Notes: a model not told the origin generated them from the sequence alone. A stretch of DNA of 64,000 nucleotides from UBA5070 sp035913415 (GCA_035913415.1 JAMIIV010000001.1:1-64000); one strand, 5' to 3'; shown: positions 1-8,557, counted from the first letter of the stretch. A program made the numbers and translations.

Positions 1-196
1 CCGTGCGGTACCACAGGACGAAGTGCTCGGTCTCCAACGCGCGCGAGGTCGTGGCGTCGACGGCGCGATCGGAAACAAGGGCTCCGGCGGCGAAACTTTG
101 GAGCTGTTCCCCGTGGAAGGCCGTGAGGCCGCAGCGGTGGACGACGGGGGGCGCCGAAGGGAGCGCGAAGGCAAGGAGCAATCCGGGAATGTTCAC
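1..196 (-). CDS. Secreted protein of unknown function, N-terminal fragment (runs off the left edge)
   Basis: Reading leftward from GTG at 196 (another in-frame GTG lies at 202, with a stop just before it) gives 65 codons open to the window edge. The first residues read VNIPGLLLAFALPSAPPV, a short signal-peptide-like hydrophobic stretch. The visible mature part ends ETEHFVLWYRT; HFVLWY-type segments are common near the start of mature secreted proteins with a peptidase or jellyroll domain, but this is not enough for a family call. It is divergent from murI with a gap of only about 40 bases. Codon third positions are strongly G/C as in neighbouring genes, which supports real coding. The function is unknown. 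Confidence 0.55.
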   Translation of the reverse strand, partial: MNIPGLLLAFALPSAPPVVHRCGLTAFHGEQLQSFAAGALVSDRAVDATTSRALETEHFVLWYRT

Positions 197-226
197 AATC
201 ACAGATTAAGAAATTCGGATTCTGAA

Positions 227-232
227 TACATT
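227..232 (+). promoter_or_regulatory. Putative -10 box (TACATT) of a leaderless murI transcript
   Basis: TACATT is followed by seven bases and then GTG at 240. There is no Shine-Dalgarno sequence before either the GTG or the TTG at 231. The box overlaps the TTG, which favours the GTG as start. The same box and seven-base spacing occur before the gene at 18868. No good -35 hexamer is visible. Confidence 0.4.
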
Positions 233-239
233 GGATCGA

Positions 240-1115
240 GTGATCGGCGTATTCGACTCCGGCTTCGGCGGACTCACCATCCTTTCCGCGCTCTTGAAGC
301 GGCTTCCTGGGTACGACTACCTCTACCTGGCCGATTCCGCGCGAGCTCCCTACGGAGCTCGAAGCCTGGAGATCGTGCAGGAATTCACGCTGGAGGCCGT
401 GGAGTGGCTGTTCGACCAAGGTTGCCCCGTGGTGGTTCTGGCGTGCAATACCGCTTCGGCCAGGGCCTTGCGCAACCTCCAGCAACACCACCTGCCCCGG
501 TTCCGTCCCGACCGCAGCCTCCTGGGGGTCGTGCGGCCCTCGGCCGAGGCCTTGGCCGGCCTGCCTCCGGGGGCCCTGCCAGGAATCACGCCTCCCGGGC
601 TCGCCGATGGTTGCGTCGCGGTGCTGGGCACCGAAGGCACCGTGCAGTCGGGCTCGTACCCGATGGAACTGGAAAAACTGGCCCCACGCTTGCGTGTGGT
701 CCAGAAGGCTTGCCCCCTGTGGGTGCCCCTGGTCGAGGCGGGGGAGCTCGAAGGGCCGGGGACGGAATGGTTCCTGCATCGGTATCTCGATCCCTTGTTC
801 CAAGGCGACGAGGAGCCATCCAGGATCCTGCTGGCTTGCACGCATTACCCGCTGCTCTATCCCGGAATCCGGCGTATCGTGCCCGAGCGCTGCCAGGTCC
901 TGTCGCAAGCCGATCTCGTCGCCGAAAGGTTGGACGACTGGCTCCAACGGCACCCGGAGCGCGAGGCGCGTCTGGGAAGGTCGGGGCTTCGCCGTTTCGC
1001 GACCACCGATGACGCCGACTGGTTCTCCCGCCGGGGCGAAATTTTCCTGGGAGAGGCATGCACCGCACAGACAATTCGCCTCCCGGGGGTGGGATCGCGA
1101 GGGTTCCTGTGTTAG
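240..1115 (+). CDS. murI: Glutamate racemase MurI
   Basis: Interconverts L- and D-glutamate in the cytoplasm to supply D-Glu for peptidoglycan. The N-terminus carries the family signature GVFDSGFGGLT. The two catalytic cysteines are visible: Cys69 in LACNTASA and Cys200 in ACTHYPLL, counting from GTG 240. At 291 residues it is a little longer than most MurI proteins (about 265-285). The start could also be TTG at 231, three codons upstream. I prefer GTG 240 because a -10-like TACATT overlaps the TTG and the resulting protein begins MIGVFDSG as in relatives. It stands alone, divergent from a secreted-protein gene, and tRNA-Arg begins 16 bases after the stop. Confidence 0.93.
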   Translation: MIGVFDSGFGGLTILSALLKRLPGYDYLYLADSARAPYGARSLEIVQEFTLEAVEWLFDQGCPVVVLACNTASARALRNLQQHHLPRFRPDRSLLGVVRPSAEALAGLPPGALPGITPPGLADGCVAVLGTEGTVQSGSYPMELEKLAPRLRVVQKACPLWVPLVEAGELEGPGTEWFLHRYLDPLFQGDEEPSRILLACTHYPLLYPGIRRIVPERCQVLSQADLVAERLDDWLQRHPEREARLGRSGLRRFATTDDADWFSRRGEIFLGEACTAQTIRLPGVGSRGFLC

Positions 1116-1131
1116 GTTTCTCACTTCATAA

Positions 1132-1205
1132 GCGTTCGTGGCGCAATTGGATAGCGCGTTGGCCTCCGAAGCCGAAGGTTGTGGGTTCGAACCCCGCCGA
1201 GCGCA
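1132..1205 (+). tRNA. tRNA-Arg (anticodon CCG)
   Basis: A full cloverleaf can be drawn: acceptor GCGTTCG (1132-1138) with CGAGCGC (1198-1204), D-arm GCGC/GCGC, anticodon stem TTGGC/GCCGA with loop CTCCGAA, T-arm GTGGG/CCCGC with loop TTCGAAC, discriminator A at 1205. The anticodon CCG reads CGG. CCA is not encoded; the next bases are TGA. The long open frame that runs through it from 1138 is accidental. Confidence 0.95.
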
Positions 1206-1218
1206 TGAAAGCAAACGC

Positions 1219-3897
1219 ATGAAATTCGAATCCCGCACCGTCGGCGTCTTCGAACTGCTCGTGGTCCGTCTCGACGGCCAGGAGGTTTTCGACGCTGGTC
1301 GTCTTCGTCAAGCCGTGACGGAACTCGTCGACGGAGGCAGACGTCGCCTGATCGTCGATCTGGGTGGTGTCGACTACCTGTATTCCGACACCATCAACGC
1401 GTTCATCGCCGTGAACCGGCGCATGATCGAAGCCAGTGGGCGTCTGGGCATCCTCGCCACCAGTGCGAAGGTCCACGACATCCTCCTGCGCGCCGGCATC
1501 GACAACATCTTGCGGATCTACCGCAGTGAACAAGAGCTCATCGCCGACTCCCGCGAAATCTTGCGCCAGTCGTCGTCGTATTCGCGCCCCCCCGACATGC
1601 CGGTCACCTCAAGTCAGGCCATCCCGGTTTCCATGGTGCACGCGCCGTCCTCCAGCGCCGGGACGCCGGAAGAGTCCGGATCGTTCCGTATTCTGAGACG
1701 CCGCACCGGATCTCGTCCCGAGGTCCGTCCCCGCCGACGTGGAGGCCGATCCCTCGACCTCGAGCCTGACGTCGAGCTCCCGCCCGAGTTGCCGGTCTTG
1801 CCTCCGCGGGATTCCGTGTCGGGTCGTGCGGCCAGCGTTCTGGAATCTTTTGCGGTTCCGGCACCACCTCCTCCACCTCCTCCCTCGGCCAGTCCGCCGA
1901 AACAGCGGCCTGCGGTTCCGGAATTCATTCTTCCGGATGGAACCCCGTTCCACGTCGGACTCGGCGACGATGCCGAGTCTTTCGATCTGGCCACGGCGGC
2001 AATACCGGAAAAGTCTTCGGATTCCGTGGCTCCGAGCCATTCGGCCCGGGAGTCGGCGTTTTTGGATTCACCCCTGGCGTCGGTGGCGGCGTCACCTTCC
2101 GTCATGGCGCTGCCGGCAGAGGTCGGGGTTCCTTTGGAGTTGGGCAAGAATCCTCCGTCGGTTTCCGAAAAGGAAGATCCTTCCTCCTTCCGTGCCGACT
2201 TCTCGTGGGATGATCCCTCAGGAGGGGTGCCGCCCGAACATGGCTCTCGGCCACCCGGCACATCCTCCCGAGGGCCTAGCCCTTTTGAAACACACCGATC
2301 GCCGGAGGGGTTGCGGCGATCGGTGAAGGTGGACCTTCCCGCGCCCCCCTCCTCACCTGGTCGCACGATTCCTCACGGACCCGATGAGGAGTTGCCAACT
2401 CTGGTTCTACCGGTAGTTCGGCCGTCGGGGCGTGAAAAGACGCCGGCCCAGGTCGTTTCGTTCCCTTCGGAACCTGCGGCACGTGTGGTTGTACCTCCTC
2501 CGGAGCCGATCTCCCGTTCGGTTGTGCCTCCTCCTCCGGAGCCGGTGTCCCGTTCAGTTGTGCCTCCTCCTCCGGAGCCGATCTCCCGTTCGGTTGTGCC
2601 TCCTCCTCCGGAGCCGGTGTCCCGTACTGTTGTGCCTCCACCTCCGGAGCCGTTCTCCCGTTCGGTTGGTCCTCCTCCTCCGGAGCCGGTCTCCCGTCCG
2701 GTTGCTCCTCCTCCTCCGGAGCCGGTGTCCCGTCCGGTTGCGCCTCCTCCTCCGGAGCCGGTCTCGCGTTCGGTTGCGCCTCCTCCTCCAGAGCCGGTCT
2801 CCCGTTCGGTTGTGCCTCCACCTCCGGAGCCGGTGTCCCGTCCGGTTGCTCCTCCTCCTCCGGAGCCGGTCTCGCGTTCGGTTGCGCCTCCTCCTCCGGA
2901 GCCGGTCTCTCGTTCGATTGCGCCTCCTCCACCCGAGTCGTCCGTGCTCGCGGAGAAACTCTCGCGGACTCGTGGATCCGACCCGTCACCACAGCCCAGG
3001 CTCGAGTCTGAGGCAGACCCCGAACCAGTCCGGCAGATTCGCCCCCGACCCGCTTCGACGATTCGTCCGGCTCCGCGGGCAATGCCGCCGATGGTCGATC
3101 TCGAGGATGATGTCGCACCCAGACGCTCCAAGAAGCTCTGGATCGCGCTCGCGGCGGGTGTTTCCCTCCTGGGGGTGATCGGAGTCTTGGTATTTGGCAC
3201 CTCGGGCGGTGAGGATGCGATCCCCGAAGCGACCGTTGCGACCACCAACGTGGGCTTGCCTTCCACTGCCGCTGAGCCCGAGCCCCCCGCAAAGCCCGCG
3301 GAGACCGCCAAGCCGAAACCGCCCAAGGCTCCACCTTCCGTGGAGCGGGAGGACAAGCCTGTCGTCAAGGCCCCCACCGCACCGAAGGCAAAGGATTCCA
3401 AGAAGCCCGATACCAAGGTGTCTGCGGTCCCGGAAAAACCGGCTCCTCCTCCAGAGCCGGATCCGGCCGACAAGAAGGTCGAAAAAGTCTTCCTGACTTC
3501 GAGGCCGTCGGGAGCCAAGGTCACCCTCGACGGGCGTTCGGTCGGCAAGACCCCGATCGAAGTCGAGATCCGGGGCAAGGCGAAGGTCGAACTCAGCTTG
3601 GACGGGTACAAGCCGCTCGAAAAGATCGTGCGGCTTGCGGAAGTCCAGGGCACGGTGAATTTCCAGATGCAGGCGGCCTCGGGTGGTTCAGGATCCAGCA
3701 CGGGTATGGTCTTCCTGTCGTCCTCTCCCGCAGGAGCTGAAATCCTCCTCGATGGCAAGGTGATCGGCAAGACGCCGAAGATGGTTGAACTTCCCGCGGG
3801 AAACCGTACATTGAGTCTCCGGTCGGGTGCCCTTTCCCAGACGATCCAGATCGAGGTCAAGGAAGGGCAGAACCCCGCTCGGCACGTTCCTCTCTGA
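1219..3897 (+). CDS. STAS-domain membrane protein with proline-rich repeats and two PEGA domains
   Basis: An 892-residue protein. Residues about 1-110 form a STAS (anti-sigma-factor antagonist-like) domain, including LIVDLGGVDYLYSDTINAFI, where the serine sits at the position phosphorylated in SpoIIAA-like proteins. About 500 residues of low-complexity linker follow, including twelve 12-residue repeats built on PPPPEPVSRSV. One membrane segment lies near residues 637-660 (WIALAAGVSLLGVIGVLVFG). Two PEGA domains follow, at about 753-805 and 828-890 (SRPSGAKVTLDGRSVGKTP; SSPAGAEILLDGKVIGKTP). The likely topology is cytoplasmic STAS and periplasmic PEGA domains, linking a cytoplasmic switch to the envelope; this is inference. 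The start is ATG 1219, because upstream in-frame codons lie inside tRNA-Arg. No strong ribosome binding site is visible. It is followed by, not overlapping, the next operon. Confidence 0.8.
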   Translation: MKFESRTVGVFELLVVRLDGQEVFDAGRLRQAVTELVDGGRRRLIVDLGGVDYLYSDTINAFIAVNRRMIEASGRLGILATSAKVHDILLRAGIDNILRIYRSEQELIADSREILRQSSSYSRPPDMPVTSSQAIPVSMVHAPSSSAGTPEESGSFRILRRRTGSRPEVRPRRRGGRSLDLEPDVELPPELPVLPPRDSVSGRAASVLESFAVPAPPPPPPPSASPPKQRPAVPEFILPDGTPFHVGLGDDAESFDLATAAIPEKSSDSVAPSHSARESAFLDSPLASVAASPSVMALPAEVGVPLELGKNPPSVSEKEDPSSFRADFSWDDPSGGVPPEHGSRPPGTSSRGPSPFETHRSPEGLRRSVKVDLPAPPSSPGRTIPHGPDEELPTLVLPVVRPSGREKTPAQVVSFPSEPAARVVVPPPEPISRSVVPPPPEPVSRSVVPPPPEPISRSVVPPPPEPVSRTVVPPPPEPFSRSVGPPPPEPVSRPVAPPPPEPVSRPVAPPPPEPVSRSVAPPPPEPVSRSVVPPPPEPVSRPVAPPPPEPVSRSVAPPPPEPVSRSIAPPPPESSVLAEKLSRTRGSDPSPQPRLESEADPEPVRQIRPRPASTIRPAPRAMPPMVDLEDDVAPRRSKKLWIALAAGVSLLGVIGVLVFGTSGGEDAIPEATVATTNVGLPSTAAEPEPPAKPAETAKPKPPKAPPSVEREDKPVVKAPTAPKAKDSKKPDTKVSAVPEKPAPPPEPDPADKKVEKVFLTSRPSGAKVTLDGRSVGKTPIEVEIRGKAKVELSLDGYKPLEKIVRLAEVQGTVNFQMQAASGGSGSSTGMVFLSSSPAGAEILLDGKVIGKTPKMVELPAGNRTLSLRSGALSQTIQIEVKEGQNPARHVPL
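2494..2940 (+). repeat. 36-bp in-frame tandem repeat encoding PPPPEPVSR(S/P)V(V/A)
   Basis: Twelve imperfect 36-bp units plus a partial thirteenth lie within the STAS/PEGA gene; the first unit lacks one proline codon. Units differ mainly at synonymous sites and at S/P/T and V/A/G positions, so it is an expanding coding minisatellite and not a CRISPR array. Confidence 0.9.
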
Positions 3898-3967
3898 CCG
3901 GTTCGGAGAGCCCGAGATCTCGGGACTGGCGTGCTCAAGGCGTAGCGTTCGCGCGGAGGCGGTCCCG

Positions 3968-4372
3968 ATGGAGAATTCCGACAGCATCCTGTTCCAGGCC
4001 GCCGCCCAGGGAGGGTTCCGGATCGAAGGCTTGCGGACGCTGATGGGACTCATCCACGGCCTGTCCATGCGGCGCTCCTTTTCCGGAGAAACCGCGCATC
4101 TTCCCGCTGCCGAAGTTGTCGGAGGCCTTTTTGCCTCGGCTCTCGACCGTTATGGCCCGCTCGCCCGCGATGTCCTGGAAAAATGGGGCCTGGCAAATCC
4201 CCAGCGCATCGGTGCCGCCGTGGATCTTCTCGTCGAGGGGGGATTGCTCGCACGCAACGCCGAGGAGGAGGGCGACGAGGACTTCGACGACCTTCCTCCG
4301 CCACCCGAGGACTGGCCCATCCATCCGGCACCGCCTCCCATGCGGGAACTTCCGGTCTGGGGAGCTGGATGA
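3968..4372 (+). CDS. Minf_1886 family protein (TIGR04138-like)
   Basis: A 134-residue cytoplasmic protein. The middle and C-terminal half match the pattern I know for the Minf_1886 family: an EVVGGLFASALDRYGPLARDV helix, then WGL, then a helix ending LVEGGLLAR and the acidic segment EEEGDEDFDDLPP. The family has no established biochemical role. The start is ATG 3968, the first Met that preserves the family N-terminus (SILFQAAAQGGFRIEGLRTL). Its stop overlaps the start of mqnA in ATGA, so the two are translationally coupled, although no functional link to menaquinone synthesis is known. The C-terminal tail is proline-rich. Confidence 0.75.
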   Translation: MENSDSILFQAAAQGGFRIEGLRTLMGLIHGLSMRRSFSGETAHLPAAEVVGGLFASALDRYGPLARDVLEKWGLANPQRIGAAVDLLVEGGLLARNAEEEGDEDFDDLPPPPEDWPIHPAPPPMRELPVWGAG

Positions 4373-5124
4373 CATCGGGTCCGGAAGAGTTGCGAGGCCT
4401 GTCCATCGGGGCTGTGCCCTACCTGAACGTGGCGCCCATGGTGACGGGACTGGATGGTGTGATCGAATTGCGACCCTCCGATCTCGCCCGCGCGCTTGAT
4501 CGCGGCGAAATCGACCTGGCCACGCTCCCGGTGGGCGCCTTGGTCGGCAGGACGGACCTGGCCGCCTTGCCTTCCACGGGAATCGGCTGCGATGGACCCG
4601 TGCGGACCGTGCTTGTCGAGCCGTTGTCGGAAATCGACCGCGTGGACGGATTCCGTCCCGACCCCGCGTCCCGCACGTCCAACCTGCTCGCTCGCCTGGT
4701 GCTCTCCCGCCGGGCGGGGCGCTCCGTCGAGCCTTCGCCGGACGCCGCGGTCCGTGTGGTCATCGGCGATCCCGCCTTCTCCGTGGCTCCCGAGTCGGCC
4801 TTGGATCTGGGACAGGCGTGGAAGGACTGGACGGGACTGCCATTCGTGTTCGCGCTGTGGGTGGCGGGCCCCCGGCTGGCGTCCGATCCCGCGCGCATGC
4901 GTCGAGTGGATTCGCTGCTCGCGGATCGCGCGCGGACCAATTTGGCGGCGATCGATTCCCTCTGCCGCGCCCAGCAGGTGCTGGACCCCGAAGCCGCTCG
5001 CGCCTACCTCACCACCAACATCCGGCACCTCCTCGACGATTCCTTCCGTGCCGGCGCGGATCGGTTCGCCGTCGAATTGCAGGCGGAAGGATTGGCCTCC
5101 GGCGGGATTCGCTGGGGGTGCTGA
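4369..5124 (+). CDS. mqnA: Chorismate dehydratase MqnA (futalosine menaquinone pathway)
   Basis: Converts chorismate to 3-[(1-carboxyvinyl)oxy]benzoate, the first step of the futalosine route to menaquinone. The 251-residue product shows the typical start IGAVPYLNVAPMVTGL, the LARALDRGEIDLATLPVGAL segment of the periplasmic-binding-protein-like fold, the SRTSNLLARLVL region and a C-terminal helical part with YLTTNIRHLL. The start ATG 4369 overlaps the upstream stop (ATGA). The next gene, a TRZ/ATZ-type amidohydrolase, begins before this one ends, which matches a futalosine-pathway operon. No mqnC, mqnD or mqnE is in the window. Confidence 0.9.
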   Translation: MTSGPEELRGLSIGAVPYLNVAPMVTGLDGVIELRPSDLARALDRGEIDLATLPVGALVGRTDLAALPSTGIGCDGPVRTVLVEPLSEIDRVDGFRPDPASRTSNLLARLVLSRRAGRSVEPSPDAAVRVVIGDPAFSVAPESALDLGQAWKDWTGLPFVFALWVAGPRLASDPARMRRVDSLLADRARTNLAAIDSLCRAQQVLDPEAARAYLTTNIRHLLDDSFRAGADRFAVELQAEGLASGGIRWGC

Positions 5125-6374
5125 TCACGGCCGAAAGGGCCTGGACGGGCCCTGGTCGGGTGGAGCGCGGTTGGGGCATGCGCGTCGAAGCGGATCGCAT
5201 TCTCGAGTCCGGTCCGTTGCGCCGGCTCCTGCAGGGGCGCGTGCCCGGGGAGATCACGGTCGACTGTGGTCGGACGGTCCTGATGCCGGGATTGGTGAAC
5301 GCCCATGTCCATCTGGAACTGGGGTGGCTGCGCGACCAGGTGCCGGCCCGAGGCGGCTTCTCCGCGTGGGTGCGCCATCTCCGAGAGGCGCAGACCGAAG
5401 CACGTCAGCGCTTGGGAGAAGAAGGCGTCAAGGAAGAGACGAACCGCGCGTGCCGGTTGGGGGCCATCGAGATGCTCCACCACGGCACCACGGCCTTCCT
5501 GGATGTGTCCAATACGGGCATTCCCGCCGATGCCGTGCCTGCCGACGGCCCACGGGCGTTTCTGGCGTTGGAGTGCCTGGGGTTGGACCCCGCGCGCGTG
5601 GATGCGGTTCTGGCGCGGGCGCGGGAATACCTCGAGGTGGCGACCTCGCCGAGGCATCGGCGCCTGGCCGTACCGCATGCGCTCTATTCGTGTTCGGGCG
5701 CGCTGCTGCGGGAATTGGCGTCCGAGGAGTTCCATCGCGGATTGGCCACCATGCACCTGCTCGAAAGTGAAGAGGAAGTCGATCTCTTCATGGGGTACGG
5801 CAAGTTGCGGGCGTTTGTCGATGGCATCTTCCCCGACCACGACATCATCTTCGGCGAAGATCCAATGGCGCGGCTACGTCGCTTCTACGGTCCGCCGCCG
5901 CGCTTCGTGGCGGTACACGGGTACGCTTTGGCGGCCTCCCAGGTGCAGGTCCTGGCCCGCGCCGGCGCGTTCCTGGCGCTGTGTCCCGGGAGTCGCGACT
6001 TCTTCCTGCATCCGATCCCGCCGCTGTCGGAACTGCGCAGGCACAAGGTGCCCTTGTGCCTGGGCACCGATTCGCTGGCCAGCAATCCGAGTTTGTCCCT
6101 CTGGAAGCAGATGGCCCTCCTGGCCGAGGAATTCGACGACATCGATCCCGGCGAGATTCTCCTGTGGGCCACCTTGGGGGGGGCCCAGGCTCTGGGCTTG
6201 GAGGCCGGACGCCTGAAACCGGGCCATCTGGCCGACTGGATCGCGGTGGATGCCGCCGACATCGCCGACGACGAATTGGAACGGTATCTGGTGACCGACG
6301 AACCGCAGGTTCGCGTGGTCGCGGTGGGGGGAGACATCTTGCTCGACGGTCGTTGGGAAGGGGACGAGGAATGA
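5118..6374 (+). CDS. mqnX: Amidohydrolase, probable aminodeoxyfutalosine deaminase (MqnX-like)
   Basis: A 418-residue metal-dependent hydrolase of the TRZ/ATZ branch of the amidohydrolase superfamily. Metal ligands are visible: HVH in GLVNAHVHLELGW, His in FVAVHGYAL, and Asp in CLGTDSLASNPSLS. Because it overlaps mqnA, the likely reaction is deamination of aminodeoxyfutalosine in menaquinone synthesis; guanine or cytosine-type deaminases share the fold, so the substrate is inferred from context. The start is GTG 5118, giving a 7-base overlap (GTGCTGA) with the mqnA stop; the adjacent CTG at 5121 would form a CTGA overlap and cannot be excluded. The 3' end couples to pdxA through ATGA. Confidence 0.82.
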   Translation: MLITAERAWTGPGRVERGWGMRVEADRILESGPLRRLLQGRVPGEITVDCGRTVLMPGLVNAHVHLELGWLRDQVPARGGFSAWVRHLREAQTEARQRLGEEGVKEETNRACRLGAIEMLHHGTTAFLDVSNTGIPADAVPADGPRAFLALECLGLDPARVDAVLARAREYLEVATSPRHRRLAVPHALYSCSGALLRELASEEFHRGLATMHLLESEEEVDLFMGYGKLRAFVDGIFPDHDIIFGEDPMARLRRFYGPPPRFVAVHGYALAASQVQVLARAGAFLALCPGSRDFFLHPIPPLSELRRHKVPLCLGTDSLASNPSLSLWKQMALLAEEFDDIDPGEILLWATLGGAQALGLEAGRLKPGHLADWIAVDAADIADDELERYLVTDEPQVRVVAVGGDILLDGRWEGDEE

Positions 6375-7369
6375 AGAAGCCGATCGTGGTGACACTGGGC
6401 GACCCCAACGGGGTGGGCCCGCGCATCGTGGCGCGCGCCTTCGGACGCGGCGCGATGCGGCGCCTGGGGCTGGTCGCGGTGGGCGACCGCGACGTGTTCG
6501 AACGCGCCCTGCGGGAGGAAGGCGTCGAGCTGGAGGTGATACCCTGGAATGCGGGACAGGAGGTCTCCGCGACGGGGGCTTCGCTGTGGACACCCGAAGG
6601 AATGGAGTCCGGAGCCATCGAGCCCGGAACGGTGTCGCGATGGGCCGGGGCCCAGGCCCTGCGCTGCGTGGACGCCGCCACCGACGCCTGCCGCTCGGGG
6701 GAGGCCCGTGCCATGGTCACGGCGCCGCTGGCCAAGGAATCCGTCTCGCTGACCCAGCCTGGGTTCTCCGGCCACACGGGGCACATCGCGCATCGCTGCG
6801 GCGTGCGCGAACACTGCCTGTGCCTGGTTCACGGCAAGATGTGGGCCGCCTTCGCGACCACGCACATTCCCCTGCGCGACGTGAGCTCCACCATTACGAC
6901 AGATCTTGTCATGGAGACCGGGCGGCTCCTGCACCGGGCCCTGCGGGACGCGGGCGTGGTCGCGCCCCGACTGGGCGTGGCGGGGCTCAACCCCCACGCG
7001 GGGGAACACGGATTGTTCGGCGACGAGGAGGCCCGTGTGGTGGAACCCGCCGTGGCGGGCCTGAAGTCGGAGGGCATCCACGCTTCGGGTCCGTGGCCCG
7101 CGGACGTGGTGTTCCCCATGCTCAAGGCAGGACAGGTCGACGGGGTGGTGAGCCTCTACCACGACCAGGGCCATCCGGTGATGAAGACCCTGGCCTTCGA
7201 CTTCCGGAAAGGAATCGTGAGAGGGGTCAACGCGACCCTGGGACTGCCCATCGTGCGCACCAGCCCCGACCACGGAACGGGGTTCGACATCGCCTGGAAA
7301 CGACAGGCCGACGACGGCAGCCTGGTGGACGCGTTGCGTCTGGCCGACCGGATGGCGCGGCGGCGGTGA
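6371..7369 (+). CDS. pdxA: 4-hydroxythreonine-4-phosphate dehydrogenase PdxA
   Basis: A 332-residue enzyme of vitamin B6 (pyridoxal phosphate) synthesis that oxidises 4-phosphohydroxy-L-threonine. Diagnostic segments are VTLGDPNGVGPRIV at the N-terminus, TAPLAKESV, the metal-binding GHTGHIAH, GLNPHAGEHGLFG, VSLYHDQGHPVMKTL and RTSPDHGTGFDIA. ATG 6371 overlaps the upstream stop in ATGA. It is unusual in being coupled to menaquinone genes rather than to rsmA/ksgA as in enterobacteria. queG begins four bases after its stop. Confidence 0.93.
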   Translation: MKKPIVVTLGDPNGVGPRIVARAFGRGAMRRLGLVAVGDRDVFERALREEGVELEVIPWNAGQEVSATGASLWTPEGMESGAIEPGTVSRWAGAQALRCVDAATDACRSGEARAMVTAPLAKESVSLTQPGFSGHTGHIAHRCGVREHCLCLVHGKMWAAFATTHIPLRDVSSTITTDLVMETGRLLHRALRDAGVVAPRLGVAGLNPHAGEHGLFGDEEARVVEPAVAGLKSEGIHASGPWPADVVFPMLKAGQVDGVVSLYHDQGHPVMKTLAFDFRKGIVRGVNATLGLPIVRTSPDHGTGFDIAWKRQADDGSLVDALRLADRMARRR

Positions 7370-7373
7370 GTCC

Positions 7374-8414
7374 TTGGCGGAGTCGGCTGTGACGGAATCC
7401 GTTCGAGAGAGGGTGGCGCGCGCGCTGGCGCCGCTCGCTCTGGATTGGGGGCTGTCGGCGCTCGAGCCCTCCGATCTGGGGGGATTGCGGGCGGGTTTGG
7501 ACACATGGGTGTCCGATGGACTGCACGGGGCGATGGCGTGGTATCCGCAATCCGTTCCGGTACGTGCCGATCCGTGGCTCGAGTGGCCCTGGACCCGGGC
7601 GGTGCTCGTGGTGCGTTGGCCGTACCCCCTGCCGCGCCCGCACGACCGGCACGGGGATCCGGTGGTGGCCGGATATGCCCGGGGCACCGACTACCACGAG
7701 CGGGTCGGGGCCGCTTTGCGCGCCGCCTGTGCCCTGCTGACCGAGGAATTTCCCGGATTGCGCCACCGCTGGTTCTGCGACGCGTTGCCGGTGCAGGAGA
7801 CCGTGCTCGCCGAACTTTGCGGCTTGGGCTGGAAGGGTCGGCATACCCTCCTGCTGGATCGAAAACTCGGGAGCGCCTTCCATCTGGGAGGGATCCTGCT
7901 CTCGTTGGACGGCGTGGATCGTCCGCCCCGGCACCCGGACCACTGCGGCACCTGCACCGCCTGTCTGCAGGCGTGCCCCACGTTCGCCATCGGAGCCGAC
8001 GGACGAGTGGATGCCGGGCGATGCCTGTCGCATTGGACCATCGAGGACCGGGCCACGCCCGAAGGTCCGGCCGCGGACGCCGCCCGCGCCGAGATCTTCG
8101 GATGCGACCTCTGCCAGCAGGCCTGCCCCTGGAATCGCCGCGTCATGACGGATTCCGTCAACCCGGAAGGTTGGCCGGAGAGTTGGGAGGACTGGATCGG
8201 ACGCTGCCTGCCCCGGCGAGGGTTCCAGTCGGCGTTCAAGTCGTCGCCGTTGGATCGGCCGGGACGGGCGAAGGTGCTGCGCGTTCTGCTGCGCGCCCTG
8301 TGGAACGTGGACCGCGCCCGCGCTGTGCCCTTGTTGCGCGCCACGGCCTTCGAGGAGGATCGCCCCGAGATCCGGGCCTGGGCACAAACGCTGTTGGCCG
8401 CCGGGGATCCGTGA
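7374..8414 (+). CDS. queG: Epoxyqueuosine reductase QueG
   Basis: Reduces epoxyqueuosine to queuosine in the tRNA wobble position; uses a cobalamin cofactor and two [4Fe-4S] clusters. The cluster motifs are CGTCTACLQACP and CDLCQQACPWNR. The segment preceding them (VLAELCGLGWKGRHTLLLDRKLGS) corresponds to the AGLGWIGKNT region of QueG. There are 346 residues from TTG 7374; GTG 7389 is an alternative start with a protein five residues shorter. The N-terminal B12-binding region (YPLPRPHDRHG) is diverged from the enterobacterial form. It is the last gene of the mqn-pdxA-queG run and is followed by a strong palindrome. Confidence 0.85.
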   Translation: MAESAVTESVRERVARALAPLALDWGLSALEPSDLGGLRAGLDTWVSDGLHGAMAWYPQSVPVRADPWLEWPWTRAVLVVRWPYPLPRPHDRHGDPVVAGYARGTDYHERVGAALRAACALLTEEFPGLRHRWFCDALPVQETVLAELCGLGWKGRHTLLLDRKLGSAFHLGGILLSLDGVDRPPRHPDHCGTCTACLQACPTFAIGADGRVDAGRCLSHWTIEDRATPEGPAADAARAEIFGCDLCQQACPWNRRVMTDSVNPEGWPESWEDWIGRCLPRRGFQSAFKSSPLDRPGRAKVLRVLLRALWNVDRARAVPLLRATAFEEDRPEIRAWAQTLLAAGDP

Positions 8415-8499
8415 CGCCACCCTCAGTGGCATCAGCGTCGAGCCGCCCCCCGTAGAGCCGCCCTGCAGGGCGGCTCTACGAATTCGTGGGGGGCGTCAC
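8411..8499 (+). terminator. Nested palindrome between convergent queG and hrpA (likely bidirectional terminator)
   Basis: A perfect 30-bp palindrome fills 8451-8480; its half is CGTAGAGCCGCCCTG. It is flanked by C-run/G-run arms and by outer arms GTGACGCC (8411-8418) and GGCGTCAC (8492-8499), so a long hairpin can form from either strand. There is no U-run, so it could equally be a REP-like element. It overlaps the queG stop codon and ends about 60 bases before the hrpA stop. Confidence 0.5.
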
Positions 8500-8557
8500 A
8501 ACGGGGCGGCGTTGCGTCGGTGGCCACGCCGGCGGGATCGGCCCGCGGGCGTGGGCG

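Noticed and set aside
1138..1218. Upstream extension of the STAS/PEGA protein
   Set aside because: The codons lie inside tRNA-Arg; the first start codon after the tRNA in frame is ATG 1219.
2494..2940. 36-bp repeats as a CRISPR array
   Set aside because: There are no spacers; the units are directly adjacent and in frame, encoding PPPPEPVSR repeats.
2373..3938. 521-codon antisense open frame over the STAS/PEGA gene
   Set aside because: It is the mirror of the proline repeats in a GC-rich gene and has no family signature.
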